A DNA stretch of 64,000 bases, from NCBI GenBank assembly GCA_013397695.1, contig VYZI01000021.1:4026590-4090589 (forward strand), written 5' to 3'. The position numbers and the translations under genes are program-made. The notes under the pieces were generated by a model. That model was not told where the DNA came from. It searched no databases and saw only the letters and a program-made list of their open reading frames with translations. The first letter of the stretch is position 1; each line of letters starts with the position of its first letter. This document shows positions 13,501 through 27,700 of this stretch, one piece after another. The DNA comes from Centropus unirufus. Lineage: Eukaryota; Chordata; Aves; Cuculiformes; Centropidae.

Positions 13501-15284
13501 TCTCACTCCTGGAACAGGCCCTGAGCATCAGCTGCTTTTGCAAAGTCATTTGAGTGCTTGTGGTTTTTTCTTTCAGGAGGCTGGGAGGAGAAAAGGGTTT
13601 GTGATTATTTTTGTAAAAAAAGAAATCCCCTAAAATTGTATTTATTTATTCTATACATTTTCCAGGACAGCTTTATCCTCACATCCTATGCTTCTGCAGT
13701 ATTTGAAGATACTTCGTTACTTGATACAAATTAGTTCTGTAGAAAAAAATTAGACTGGAGTATTTGCCACTATCTTTTCCATACTGAAGTTTGTTTGCCC
13801 ACAGCCTCTCAGTTCTGAGGTACTCACTACAACAAAGACACGTCCCTGTTTATTTTACCCAGGGATTAGCAAAGTGTAACTCCAAATCTATCCCATCTGG
13901 ATTAAGAAAATAAAAATAGTACGTGATTAATTTGGGCAATGTTAGGAATAAACACTCCAGGAGTATGTTAGAACTGTGTTTTCATTATTTTGTGGTGAAT
14001 AATCAGGAAGCACACAATGCCTGAAATTGCCTTTTAGTGGTCTTCTGGAATATACAAGAACCTGGTGAAGCTCAGGCTGACTGGGATCCAGGAGAGGTTA
14101 CACAATCACGTCAATGGCTTGTTAAGATACTTTCACATAGGCTTTTTGATTTCACTTGCACCAGTAGCCTCATGCTGAAAGGTTACACCTAGAGTCAAAG
14201 AGAATCTATGAAATCAATGCAATGGGGGCTATTTTTAGTCACTGAAGGAAAAAGGTAAAAGATCTTCCCCAAGAACCAGTGTTCCATTCAACACGGAATT
14301 AGAATCTGACTATAGCACTAATAAGAGTATGAGGTACATGGGTCTATGGTTGGAGGGTTTGTGAAGCTCTGTGAAGCCCTAGTCCAATGGAAAATAAAAT
14401 ACAGACAAAGGAATGAAGCTGTGGCCATTCTGCAGCTCTGTATATTCATCTTGGGAGCCAAGTTATTAGAATAGCAGAGAACTTAGTGCAAGAAGTTAGT
14501 GCTGAGGCAATGGGTGCCTCTATATTGCCGTGACTGTACGTGGTGCTACTTACTCCTATCACACAGATATGGCAGAATTAACTTCCCTGGTTTTCTCCAT
14601 TGCTCAGAAACATTATTACAGCAAGCCAATATCTCGGTCTTAATTCACCCTCTACAGATGAAGTGATATAATCCACAGATTTCTACAGCTGGAAATTATG
14701 AGAGGCAAAGTCCAGTCTAGAAATGCAGATCCTTTCTTTATAATGGTGCTAGACAGACTGGACGTAGTTTCACCAGTGACTGTAAATCTGGAAGTGGTTT
14801 GAAAGGATGATGGTCTATTGGCAGGTACTTTGGAATTCATTCTCTCCCTTTTTCTGCCAGACCATCAGTTGAGTAAGTTTTTAGAAGTGCTAAACGTTAA
14901 TCTTTGCCATTCATCCAGTTGGGCAGAGATAGGGCTGGTGAATTGTTGAGTTCTGCCGTATGTTTCGTACTGAACAAGTCAACTATTGTCAAAAATCAAA
15001 TCCCCAAAATACAGCACAATCCTGTAAGGAAAGGGAATTAAATGACATAATACATGGAATATAAGTAATGTCCAAGAAAGGATAAATAAAACCCTAAGAG
15101 GCACAATCTTCCATCCAGACCCGAGATCCTCACTATGTAACAACCCAAAGTGGTTATCCAGAGAAAGAACAGAAAAACCTGTCAGGCCTAGAGTGATGCT
15201 TCTTCCACCTTCCAGCTTCTGGCAGTCTGCCATTTAGGGATTTCCTGAGCCAGAGGTTGCATCTGCACCAGCGTGTTTAATAGC
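7568..15284. other. Gene-free stretch
   Basis: No supported exon. The longest frame is at 13217-13633 plus; I judge it a chance frame. Around 13065-13115, wording resembling old dispersed sauropsid repeats (a gagctcagatct...ggcatttaggtt pattern) is seen, too weak to name. Confidence 0.45.
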
Positions 15285-15790
15285 CCCTGCTGGACCTATT
15301 TTCCATGAATTTGTCTAATTGCTTCTTGAATCTATATCTGTCAGCAGTAAGCTCCACAAGTGAATTATGCACTGTGTGAAAAGCCACTTCTATTTGTTCT
15401 GGTCTAAAGTGGCTGCCTGAAAATTTCCTTCATTGCTCTTTTAGTTTTCTTTTACAACAGAGGGTAGTCATTCCCAATGTACTTTTCCCATGCCGTCTAT
15501 GACTTTACACACACCTGTATTACTTGTCTCTCTTCCAAGATGAACTGCCCTATTTTATTTAATCTCTTCTGAGAAAGTAATTTTATAATTCTACTCATCC
15601 TTTTTGCCCTCATCTGTACCTCCTCTTTTCTATCATATCCTTTTTTAAGAGAGGATGATCAGGACTGTACACATGGTCAAGACACAGGTGGGCCATACAT
15701 TTGAAAGTTGCATAAGGTTATTTTCTATTTTGTTCCCTAATTCTCACTTAGTCATGCCTAACATTGTGCTTCCCTCTTTGTACTCTCGCT
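15285..15790 (-). mobile_element. Old CR1 LINE fragment, minus orientation
   Basis: The plus-strand text reads as the reverse complement of the CR1 3' part. Recognisable blocks are tccatgaatttgtctaatt at 15302, then a ctccacaag...ttatgcactgtgtgaaaa block near 15351-15382. Further on come the gagaggatgatcaggactgt block near 15650 and a ggtgggccatacatttgaaa block near 15687. The copy is 5'-truncated like nearly all CR1 insertions and heavily mutated, so it is an old subfamily. No reverse-transcriptase frame survives. CR1 is the dominant repeat of bird and other sauropsid genomes, which is the main reason I assign the window to that group. Confidence 0.8.
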
Positions 15791-15807
15791 GCAGGCAAGT
15801 CACTCCT

Positions 15808-15896
15808 CTCTTGTCTGCTTATGCTGTAAGCTCTTCAGAGTAAAGCTGTTTTCTGATCATGAGTTTGTAGAGGACCTAGTGCAGAACATGGGGATA
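15808..15896 (+). mobile_element. Possible ancient L2-like LINE 3' fragment
   Basis: The stretch contains gctgtaagctcttcagag followed by gagtttgtagaggacctagt, then cagaacatgggg. This resembles the L2 3' end, whose consensus carries a tgtaagctccttgagggcag block and a later block about cause-of-low-frequency cagcgcctagcacaatg. The match is by memory and diverged; an alternative is another old amniote repeat. It abuts the CR1 fragment just to its left. Confidence 0.45.
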
Positions 15897-18255
15897 CAAA
15901 ACGGAATTCCTGAAGGTAGACACTGGTCACGAATTTTGATGCAGGTTGCCAGATCAATCTAAGCTCAGCCTACAGCTTGCTGGTGGTGACTTACAGGAAA
16001 TGGTCACACAGGCCACCGACCTTGGGGGTTAAGCCCCAAACTGGATGCTACATACAAACGACAGGGAGGGGGCACAGACTATACAGGCAATAGTAAACAC
16101 TTCAGTTTTAGTAAAGTGCTCAGCAATGCATGGAAAAAAAATCCATTATGAGCAATTAATAATCACTCCAAAGGTCCATTTCTGGCTCAGGAAATCCTGA
16201 ACCCCAGTTGGCTTCTACCAGGGGAATTGGTACACCAGGGAAGTGGTGCCATAGTTTTATCCTCCTTAGAAGCTCTGCTGCCAGTTGCTGTTTCTAACAG
16301 CTAAAGGAACACCTACCTTTTTTTTTCATTTAGCACATCTGTGTATAATTTCAACCATCTAAATCATAATTGCATCCCATAGAATCAAATGCTTTGCAAA
16401 CTCAGAGGTAGTTCCTATCGAATACATTTCATTCTAAGGAGGCACAAAAACATCCACACTTATATGTGCCTTGTGGCCAAATACATTCCTTGTTTGCTAC
16501 AACATTGTGCTCACCTGACCTATACTTCTCTTCCACTTCCTGACCAGCACACCCTAGCCAAGCAGTTTCTGTATTCAAGGGAAGAACCTCTGTGGGTCAA
16601 AACTCAACCCTTTACAACTAAATGCTCTCTACTGCTTTCACACTTGGTATTGGCTGTTCTCCCCCACTCCCTATCTCCAGCATCCACAGACTCCGTATAT
16701 GTACTTTGGAGGGGACTTGCAAAGAGGATGTGAAATAATTTTTAGAACAGATTAGCAAAAATGCGTTGAATATCTGTGTGGACATACTTACTCAGCATGA
16801 AAGTAGGCCAAATTCAATTTAACTTACTTCACTTCCAAAGTGAATTAAAGTAAATGTGGTTGAGACTACTTAAATTCTGATTAAAAGTCTTGACATCTGC
16901 CGCAAGTGAAGCTATATTATCCACAGGGAGTTAATTCACCACCTTAAGTGTGGAACACAACCAACTGCATAGCAGGAAAGCCAGAGAAAAAGGAAATCGT
17001 TAGTCCCTGAATTGCAATAATCACTGCAGTGTATTTATGCTAAATGTGTATTTAATTTGGGAGGCAACATTCTTGCATACCTAAAAGGGAAACAGACTTA
17101 CCTTGCTTAGAAGAAAAATTCTATAAACTTCTACAGTTACATTTTTATTTTGTAACAGAATTGTAATTGTGTCAGAATTCCAGAGATGTTAAGGAAAAAA
17201 AAAATTATAAAGTTTCACCACAGTAAGTGCAACAGCAAGCAGATTTTCCTTGCTAACTCATGGCTCTGTGTGTCCACCTTTATGTGGCCATAATAGAAAA
17301 TGTCTTAGAAAATGACTCCAGTTTACACAATACATCATAGAAATCCCATGTGTGCTCTGCTTTGCTCTCCTTCTCCCTATCCATTTGATTGTTTTTCACC
17401 CGATAAGAGAATCAGAGAAGACTTGAGCTCTTGCTGCCTTGATGCTGTACCTGTTTCAGGTCACATCTACGAATAACTCTAGTGCTAGTGACAGTAAGAG
17501 GCCTGTGGATGTTGTTGAACAGCCTCATGGTTTCAACTCTTGCTTCAAGGGTGCCGTCCCTGTACAGGACAGAATTACCTACACATAATAGAATTATTTC
17601 CTGTAATGGTGATGAAGATGCCCATGCTAGATCTAACTGAATAAAAGCTGTTTCTTCAAGATTTGCATTAATTACATATTGAGTTCCATTATTTAAAATG
17701 AATCAAGGTGTATCAATCTTTGTGCATTATTCAGTTCATTCCATGCCATTCTTATGATCATCTTTTGTATACAGCAGCAGTTATTTCCAACTGAACTGTG
17801 ACTCTAAAACTTTAAAGCACTTTTTCACCTTATACTTCCCTTCCTTGTTTTCAGCCATAGCAAAAGCAGAATTGCTGGGCTTATTGACCCAGCTGGGGCT
17901 TAGGAGCAGCAGCAAGTACATGAAGAAAGGGTACAGCTCCAAAGCAGCAAAAGATGTCCAAGAGCAAAACAAAAGAGGAGTAACCAAGGGAACACATACC
18001 TTCTTCAGACTGTTACACAGTCTATTAACCCTCCTCAGGTCTCTCCACGTGTCTTCAGACATGTGATGTTCAGCCAAAGCTTTTGTTGTCCAAGTCCTAA
18101 TTCCTGCTGTTCTGCATTCAGAATGGAGAAGCATGCATGATTCTAAAGACAAAGAAAGCAAGCTGTGACCTTTCCCATGAAGGCCACATGGACCTTTCTA
18201 AGACCTTTCCTAGACCAGCTTCAAAGACAATAACAAAAGGCTAAAGCTCATTTTC

Positions 18256-18271
18256 TGTCATATATATGACA
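18256..18271. repeat. Perfect 16-bp palindrome
   Basis: TGTCATATATATGACA equals its own reverse complement. The AT-rich centre makes chance origin quite likely. Confidence 0.9.
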
Positions 18272-18670
18272 TTTTTCTAACTTTTTCTTCTACAGCCTTA
18301 CAAGGTATGGCACATTCCTTCCTGTACATCTTGTTCCAACAGCTGCATCACCACCGGAAATTTCTCTATAGTCTCTAATAATAACATTGTACATATTGAG
18401 AATATGGGGCTTGGCCAAGAAATGTGCATCTTTTCCCTTCCTTCTCCTAGATTTCAGTTGTTTGTAGGTTTTGTAAGAAATTTTCAGTAGAAATCTGAAG
18501 GCTTCTTATCTTCCCTGCAAAATTTCTCCATAGAAAGATACTTTAGATATACTCTAAACAGCAACACAAAGTTTCTATCTCAACTTAATGGGATTAGCAA
18601 GGTCTGCAGCAGCTCTTCTTGTCTACCACATAGAGAGCACGCCCAGGCTCTGACTCTGCCTTTATACGAC

Positions 18671-18691
18671 AGTCATACAGCCTGTATGACT
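18671..18691. repeat. Inverted repeat, 10-bp arms, 1-base loop
   Basis: AGTCATACAG and CTGTATGACT flank a single C. The pair is itself bracketed by two copies of gactctgcct (near 18652 and 18687). Confidence 0.9.
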
Positions 18692-19040
18692 CTGCCTCTC
18701 CTCTACAAATTCCCCAACACATTTCAGCTTATTTCCAGCTAGTACTGGAACGTTCAAACTCGTCAACTTAACTATAACTCCTTTAACAATAGGATTTTGT
18801 TTTAACAAAACAACAGAAAAAAAGAGGCATTTAAAAAATACTGGCTTAAATAAAAATGCAAAAAAAATTTACTAAAATGGCAAGGAAAAAAAAATCATAT
18901 CTGAAACCAGAACATTTCATTCTGGAAATTCCCTTAATAATTGAAGTCCACACTGACACTGAGTGAGAAGAGAGGAAAAGATGCTACTTGATATTTCTGA
19001 GAGATTTATTTCTCTGAGAAAACGATTGTTGACAAAGATG

Positions 19041-19102
19041 GGGAAAAAACAACAACAAACCCCACCCCCCCTAAAAAAAAAAAAAAACCAAGGAAAAAAA
19101 AC
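19041..19102. repeat. A/C-rich low-complexity run
   Basis: Runs of A broken by CAA units and a C-rich patch. The A run across 19073-19087 is 15 bases long. Confidence 0.85.
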
Positions 19103-20744
19103 CTGAAAGCCAGAAAGGGGAGGGGGAGAATACTTAAGGAATAGATAAATATATAATGGATACATGACCATACCCACAACATCTCAGAGCAAGACTAATA
19201 ATATGATTTTAATGATACCCATGTAAGAACCAGTTTTCCTACCTGAATTTTCTTGCCTGACAAAGCGATCAAGGCCTCAACCTCAGGTAACTCACAGAGA
19301 AATAATATGTGAGAAAAATATAATTTTAACATCTTCTACCAAAAACGATGACCAGCTGTGCCCTCTCTACTGACATTATTAGTTCATTACTTCCAGATAA
19401 TGGCAAATAGCTTTGCTGTGTGGTTGTAAGTGAAGTAGACTGGAGTAGTGAGTTCAAAAGCAATAGAAAAAAACATTCCAAGAACTCAACTGAGAAGCTT
19501 ACTGGAAAAGTGGGGCTGAAGATCTAAATGCAGGAGGTGGATGATTCAGTAATGAATGGAAGGCTCATTTTGACAGCTTGGGCTGCCATCCAAACTAATT
19601 TGTTTCCAAGCCTTCAGTTTGCCAACTGAAGTGGTTGAGAAATAATAGGCCCCCAAAAATATTTCTAAGGAAACACAATGCCCATTATCACTGAAGGAGA
19701 AAGAATCTGCACGTTTCAAAGAGGAAAAAGAAATTTGAGATCTGCCAACTTTGGCCAGTTCCAAATGACACAGGAAAGAGCAGTTAAAATGTAGTGAAAG
19801 GAAAGAAGTAGAGTATTGTTAAATAAATACAAAGTAAAAGTCATCATAAAAAATAGACACAATAAATAGAAGGCTGCTTCTTTCACAGAGAGATGATTTT
19901 ATGGTTGAGTCCATGCAAGCAGCCTATGATAAGAAGAGTCAGGGCACAGGAAAAATGAAAAAGGAATTTTTGAAGAGAAGTAGTATATAATATAATGAAA
20001 AATAATGACACAATCTCTTTGTATTTGATTTTACCATCATAGAATTTCAAATAAAATGGTTTAGATATTTTATGAACATCAGAGATTTAAAAAAGGAAAA
20101 AAAAAAGCCACCCACAAACACTTTGTAGCTCTCACTACAGTTAACAACAGCAAGTAGTGTATTGTAATTGTCACCAGAGGGTACACCTGGCCTCCCTGGT
20201 CCTTCCAGTCACACGGCACCTCTATGATCCCAGCCAAGACATTTATGACATGTCTACACCGAGCCCTGTGCAGAAATACCCAGCTTACCAGTAAGGCCAC
20301 GGGGCACAGCAAAGAGTTGTGTTGTTTTAACACCTTGACTTGGGAAATGGAAAAGTCACATTCCGTCCATGGATCAGCCAAATGCAAAGACCAGACCTGC
20401 TCAAGAGGAGCTGCCTGTCCCTACGTCAGAGCTGAAAATACATCCACAGCTGCTCTCTGCCCTCATACTCTGTACCTTTGTGTTTTCTAAGATAAGAGAT
20501 CACCTAAAAAACAGAAGAGAAGCAGGAGACTCAATAACCAATTTCCAAAAAGTGAAAGTTTTTTTTTAGGGTAGAAGCAGCAGATGTTCCCCATTAGGAA
20601 AAGGAGTTCGCTTTATGTGCAGTTAAGCAGAATAAGAGATTTTGAAGTGCTGAAAAACCACTTCCTGGCTACAAGAAATAAATACCTACAGAGGATGCAC
20701 ACTGTTTCTCCACAGCCTTTTCGGAAGAGGCTAGACAAATCAGG

Positions 20745-20776
20745 CATATATGTGTGTATATATATGCATGTATATA
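20745..20776. repeat. TA/TG-rich simple repeat
   Basis: Alternating purine-pyrimidine text (tatatgtgtgtatatatatg and on). It is prone to slippage. Confidence 0.8.
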
Positions 20777-21760
20777 AAGCTTTCTTTGGTTTTCATTATG
20801 AGAACATGTTAAAAAGTTTATTATTTCTAAAAATATTTCCTTATTATAATTCTTTTTCTACCTAAGGGCTCAGAATTCTAGTTTTCTGTCATACTGGTAT
20901 CACATCTGCTTTAAGACCTGTGCAGGAAAACACCGAAGTTACCTGTTAGCCTTCAGCTTCAGTTTTCCTACTATACAGCAGCTGTAAACCTCACCTTTCT
21001 TACCTACTAGACACGTGATGCTACAAATACCCTCTCTTTTTGCCAGCATTGTGCACAAAAGAAAACTAATGTTTTGCCAAGAGGCTTGCCAGCCTTTTGC
21101 ATGACACCATCTCTGTGATGCCCCAACAATACATGACAATAGTAAGGGCTTTGTCAGCCTCCTAACCATCCTCCTGATTTGAAACCTCCTTTTTTTCCTG
21201 TAAGTTATCCGCATTTAAGAAGGAAAGATGGAAGGGCAGAAGAAAGGACATAATCTTGTATTAGACAAATTTCTAAATCTTGGGTGCTTTTAGATGCACA
21301 TTTCCTGGTAGATGGTATTGAGGACCATTCATAACAGATTGATAGAGGTGTCCACTACCTCCATTCCCACTGAGAAAGGAATCTAGCACTGAAGGTTACT
21401 TTTTCTATTTCTAATACAATTGCACCACCAGGCTACTTAATTAAATGGGCACTCAAAGCTAATGTGTTCCCTCAGGCTAAATCTAAATTGCAATGGGAAG
21501 GTATGACTGCAATGTATGTAGGCATAGCAAGCCAAGCGTCCATCTCATGAGTATCAGTAGCAACAAAGCTACACCTGAGCAGGCATCATCACAGACAGTA
21601 TCACTGCACGCAAATCTTCACAACTGTGCTACTTCTGTGGTTTTTACAGCATGTAGATTAAAACCAGCTATAACAGAATCAGGTCCAGCATTGGACTTGT
21701 GAAATGTTTGAGAAGCTACGAAGTTCCTTCCCTTTCCGATCACCCAGTGAATTTCTCCAT

Positions 21761-21784
21761 AATTTCAGATTATAATCTGAAATT
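21761..21784. repeat. Perfect 24-bp palindrome plus third half-copy
   Basis: The 12-base half AATTTCAGATTA is followed directly by its exact reverse complement with no loop. A further copy of aatttcagatt in direct orientation follows at about 21787-21797. The block could extrude as a short hairpin or be a dimeric protein-binding site. No transposon terminal repeat or target duplication is evident around it. Confidence 0.9.
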
Positions 21785-24700
21785 GTAATTTCAGATTCAT
21801 AATTTCTTTGTTACTGCCTTCATTGCTTGCCTCTAAAGCCATCAGCGTTACCACATTCTCATTTGCAGCAAAGGTACACTTTCAATAAGTACACACTGTC
21901 ATACCTTGCAGTCTTTTCACGTCAGTTGTTTTCATGGGTGGTCACTTCTCCACAGCAGAGCCCAAGGGTTTATTCAATATTTTGCAAATTTATCCTTCTT
22001 CATGAGAGGGCACTGCCTGGATGTCACTGAAACAGAAATAACCACATTTCCAAAGGTGAGATTGTTTGTGTTTATTCAATAAGCTGCATCTTCACAATAG
22101 TACGTTATTGGAAATCCAGGTATTCTAAGAAATTAACATTTCAACAGAATTCTGACATGGCAGGATGTTTTGCTGATAGATGAACAGTATATCCTGACAC
22201 ACTTAAACGGATTAATATTTGTGAATTTTGTCATAATTACTGATTTCCTGAACAGATTTAAAGTCTAAGTTTATCTTTATGTTAATCCAATTTCATGCCT
22301 AGAACAGAGCAAGCACAACAGAATGTCTTTCGTAACCTTCTGATATCATTAATTATTGCTACATTGGGAGTTACAGCATGGAACAAACAGGTTTTTAAAT
22401 GGAAATCATTTGTCTCTCAGCAGGGAGACTCAACAGTTTTATTTCCTTCAACACCAAGCTGCATTCAAGTAATCTTATTTCATGGTGATCCTCCCTCGAC
22501 AGCCTCCAACTCAATGGTGAAATCCCATCTACTTTGTCCCTGGATTGGTCAAACATGCTGCCCATAAGGGGAGGTGTCTATTTCCTCTCCTAATTGTGGA
22601 GGAAGGGTTTTCTATACGTTAAGGCCACGCTTTCCCCAAGCTGTGGGCATTTGGTCAGGTTTCCTGGTGATTTTGCACAAAAGGAAATCCCCTATCTCAT
22701 TAAAAAAAAAAATAGATTAATTGACCGGTTCAGTAACAAGCTGCCCCAGGACCCAATAAACTTCACAAAGGGTACATTCCAATTACAACTGGGCTCAGCA
22801 TGAACCTGATAAGTAAGCCAGCATAATCTTTCTCCACATTTTTTTTCCCCCATCAATTTAACTCTTTCTCACCACTTGTGGATTGACTAACTTCTTGTTT
22901 TCCCTTTCCCAGGAACAACTCCCAGCAATATGATCAATGAAATGAACCACTGGTCTATGGTCACTTTCTTGGCACTGCTGTGGCCTTTTAGCTACAGTGC
23001 TATCTTCTTCCACACTTTGCCTGGTGTCATTAACTAAATCCAGATCTCCAACCAGGACAGGGAAGAGGGGAAGTCATCTTTTGAAAGCAGAAACATCTGG
23101 TGGAGCAATTGGAACCACTTGCTAGGAGAAGACAGCTCCAAGCCTGCCTTCACTATATGAGAAGGTTGGAAGGGATACGGGCTCTTTTAATAACAAGTGT
23201 AAGTGTGAGAGCAGGATAGGAAATAGAAGGAAGACACGAGGTTAAGGAGACAAAAACAAAAGTTGCTGGCTACAAAATATTTGTTGTTTTATATTCTCAC
23301 ATATCAATCTAGCATAGCATCAGATGCTACAGACACATAAGAAACACCATTTAAGATTCAAGTACTCCTGACCCTTTTGTGCCCATCCCAGTTCTAAGGT
23401 ACTGTCCAGAGAAGCCTGATGTTTGCTAACGCATACATGCTAAATGCGAGCGTGCCTGGATAGCTGAAAATAAAAGGTCCTAGTTTTAGGTCTTTGTAAT
23501 GGTTCCCCACCCAAGGCACCAAGCTGCCTGCGGATACAGAAGGCTGTGCTTCAGCTCTCTCTCCTCTTTGTTTATGGGGAACATTGCGGAAGCTCAGGCT
23601 GAGCACGAGCTTGACCTAAGGTACAAAAATAAAGCATTTGACCACTCTAGCAGCATCTGAATGTGACTTAAACAATCCATAGGTGCCTCATCCAGAGACA
23701 GACACAGACACCAGTTGGGAATATCCCATGGAATGCATCTGCTCTGCTGAACCCCCAGCCTGACCCTGCTGCCGCACCACCTGGCTTGGGTACCAGACCC
23801 GAGCAGACTGAACACTACTGTTGCCAGACACCCTTTATTCATAGAGGCTTACTTAGAAAACATTCAATTGTTGGCTGATCAGTCAGGTAAGCAAATTTCC
23901 ACACCTGCCTGCTAACTCCTGCTACTTTTAAGACATAAAAATGCACAGAAATTTGTACAGAAGACACTTAAAGCTGTTTGGACCGATATCTACTTCTGCT
24001 CAGATTTAGAATATCATTTTCATACATTTATTATGCCTAGCCTACACTGCATTTCTTATAGGAAAAAGAATAGCTGCAATTATTGTTGTCAATCAAAGTT
24101 TCTCTGAAGTCCTCAGCTTTACTGTTTCAATAACTCATTTTTACTGGTGGCAAATGTCTTCAACAAACACTAGAGCCTAATTTGCAGTTTGGTTCCCTTG
24201 TCATTTTCTGAGTCATCTTGGTGGAATGCTGTGAGGCAAGAGATTAATTTTAGGACTTTTTTTCATCTTTGCTTTCTTTACATCTGAGGGCTGTTAAGAA
24301 GTTTGGTTTCAATAGCTCAGACATATCCAAGGCATACTACAGGTACCGAAGGTGCAATGAAATACAAAGTTTATTCTACTTTCGTACAAAGAGAATACCT
24401 GATAAACTGTTCCAAAGTCAGCCTTAGCACATGCAGGTGCGGCTGTTATTGGTTTCACTGGAATAACTGTTGCTTACAACCGGTGCTGGGCTTAGCCCCT
24501 TACAAGTAAACTCCTCAGTGGCACGTAGGGCTCAACTGTGATTGCACACCCATTGGTGTAAATCAGAAGTAATTCTACCAATGATGTACAAACCTCAAGG
24601 TAAACATCAGCCTTGCAAAACAGCTAGCATGCCAAAGCGAAATATGATAAAATGCTGATGGATTTATAGGTAACTGGCAGTTTCCTCCTCAGTTCCTTAA

Positions 24701-27700
24701 TCAGGTGTCACTGCAAGGTGCTAATATAATTAGGAATGAGGTATGGATTAATAGGAAGAAACTATCATAACCTCAGTCTTACAATAAAACAGTCCGTACG
24801 CTACACTTACCTGCAAACTGCACCATTCTTCTGGTAGCATGACATTTGCTAAAGCAAAAGCCTGTTGATAATTCTCTATAGTCCTATAGAGCGCTCTGCC
24901 ATGGCTGCTCTTCAAAAGGCCATATTTATCCCCTGGGAAATATAGCTGTATTAATATGACATTTTGTCACAAATTAATCTTAAACAGGGGTAATATTTTT
25001 GACACTGAGTTGAAACTGGAACTAAAAGGCAGTTCAGGTGGTTAAAATGGCAATATCCTGAAACAGACTTCTATTCCCTGAGATGATACTGTTATGGTGT
25101 AAGTAGCAGTGTACTGGGATGCACCAAGGGGGAGAACTGTGCATGTCTTTCTTCATTTTAACAATAAAAAGGATCATTGGCCTTCTAATCTTTATTACAG
25201 CTGGTAGTATAGTAATGTCCACTGACCCCAAACATCAGAGCCTATGGTGCCAGGTGCAGCATAGAACAACACACCTTGTTCTCTAAAAAAGCAGCCAAGG
25301 CTTACAATTAGCACCTCATTTTCTACATTTTCTACATACATAGCACTACATTTTCTGCATTGTAGAAAAGTCGCCAGACAGTTTAAAAAAAGATTTTTTA
25401 AAAAAACCTAATTTCTCATTAAAGGGATTAAAAGTGGCTTGGTCTGGTTTTTAATTGAAGTCCCATGGTACAAGTCAGTTGTGACGAAAGGGATTCTCTG
25501 TGTGTGCTTTCTTTCCTGCTGTGGAAGTTCCCAGGCTTTGTACAGTTCATCTACGCCTAGCTAATTAATACTATGTAATCTTGCCACTTACACCCATTTC
25601 CCAACTCATTTTAATATAGCTTCCACTTCTACAGAAATCAGGGTAGAATCATAACACAAACTTCTGCAGGAGTTGACCCTATTAGACAGAGAATGCTCTT
25701 AACCTTTTTTATTCCATTCCTCCAAACTACACAATGCTGTTGGTCACCAAAGATGACAGGAGATTAGGTGTTCCCAAGTATTACCTTTTGGGTACTTCAG
25801 TGTACATCTCAGCTGTTCTTCACCAAACGCATGTCATTTGCCTTTAATGGGATCATTTTCATTAAGACTAATGCCTCCTCCTTGGCTGCTTCATTCAATT
25901 CCCTCCTGAACTTGAAGGCTGCAGCCAGGGGCCATCCAGAAAAATTTGTGTTATGTGAAAGACTGAAGCACCTCCGCTTCTGATCTGTTTAATATCTATC
26001 TTCGAAATGTGATGTGAAGCACGCTGACCACTAGCAGTCATTAAAGATCCTATGGCACTTATTTGCAAGAGCAGAGGGTATTATTAACTCCAGGATCCTG
26101 GCCATATTCCACTCTGGATAATTACATTCCACCACACTAAATTTCCCCCCTGCAGTTTCAGTTGAGGAACTCTTGTTCTTTGCTTCCTCTTTTAACAACC
26201 AGAGCAGAGTGTCACGCTCGCTCAATTGCCAACACATTCCAGCCCTGAGCTGGGGTGTGGGACTCACTCCACGGGTACACGTTTTGCAAAATGCTCTGGG
26301 ACTTGTTAGTAAGGAGGTGCATAACATGTGACCCAGAAAAAACAGAAAAGCAGAGCCCCAGCCTCAGTGATACTGCGGGCTGATCATGCCCACCTGTTGC
26401 CGGATCCTATTTCTGGCAAATGCAATCAATATGAAAGGCCTGGGTATCTATCAAAGCTGCCCTGAAAGTCCCCAGGATGGACCAAAAATTTTTCATGGTA
26501 TTTTATCAACTGCTCAAGCAAGTGTAAGAATCAATCCAGCTGAGACCTGAAATTCAGGCATCTCTACATTGGAGTAATCACTTGGCTGTACAGCGTCCAT
26601 GAGATCTTAGGTAACAATTGGATCTTCCAGAAATAAATAGTAAATGCAAGCACCCCTAATTTCTGTGTTGGAAAACATTAGAAAATGTTGATCTAAGGGC
26701 AAGATTTCCTACTTGAACAGAGAACCATGTTTATTTATCCAGCTGAGTTGCGTGCTGCTTCTAAGTACTATTAGCAAAGAATGAAATACATCTGGAGTGA
26801 GGCAACAAGGGGCAATAGGGGCACTGCTTCCATGACCTAGAGAGAGAGGGGAAGCAGGAAAAGATGATCTAAAAGTAGCAAGCAATTATGCAACTCTGCT
26901 GAGAGAGGCAACCCAACACCTATTTAGTTTTAAAGGTTTAGTTGATTGATTTTCACATGAAAAACATTCCTGGGCAATCTAAGCCTGGGACTCAGAAATC
27001 ATGACAGCTGAATGGTCCAATTCACTGAAGTATTAAAGAAGCCTTGAAAATACCATTTCTGTGTTCATTTGAGAGCAAATGTACAAAATTCTTTTCTCTG
27101 AATTCTTTCAGTTTAGCATAAGAAAGACAGCACACTGTAGATTCTGTTGCTCCAGGCAACCGATGAGGAACTTTTTTGATGTGCTTTGATTAATGCCAGC
27201 TTCTTTGATTCAATGATATTTGGTTCCAGCTCCACTTTAAGAAAAAAAATTCTCACTACCACAGGGAAAATCATTAAGGACACTTGCTTGGAAAACAGTT
27301 CAGCTTATGTTAAGAGATTCTGTACAAGATCAGAAAGTGTTGTTGCCTGTATTTTTCTCTCTTCTTTGAGCTGGTCACCTTGACTGCAAACCTGGAGATC
27401 GGGTATACTCTCCTGGGGCACTGCTTTCCAACTTTTAGAATGATAGGAAAAAAGGCGTTAAAAGGACTTCCAGAGATCATGTATCTCCCCTTCCCTGCCA
27501 AACCACTTCATCATTTCTAGCAGATATCTATCTGTCCCCGTGAAGAGGTTTCATAATCCCCTGGAGTGATCTATGTTGGGATTTGACATCCTACCCATTC
27601 ACACCTTCAGAAAGAGATGCTTTCAGGAAACATTTGGCCTGTAGAGAAACACAGCCATTTCTGTAGTAAACTGGGGAAGTTGTGTAAGAATATATAGAGC

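Noticed and set aside
13217..13633. 138-codon plus-strand open frame
   Set aside because: Its composition is unremarkable, no domain is recognised and there is no splice or promoter context. Frames of this length are expected by chance.
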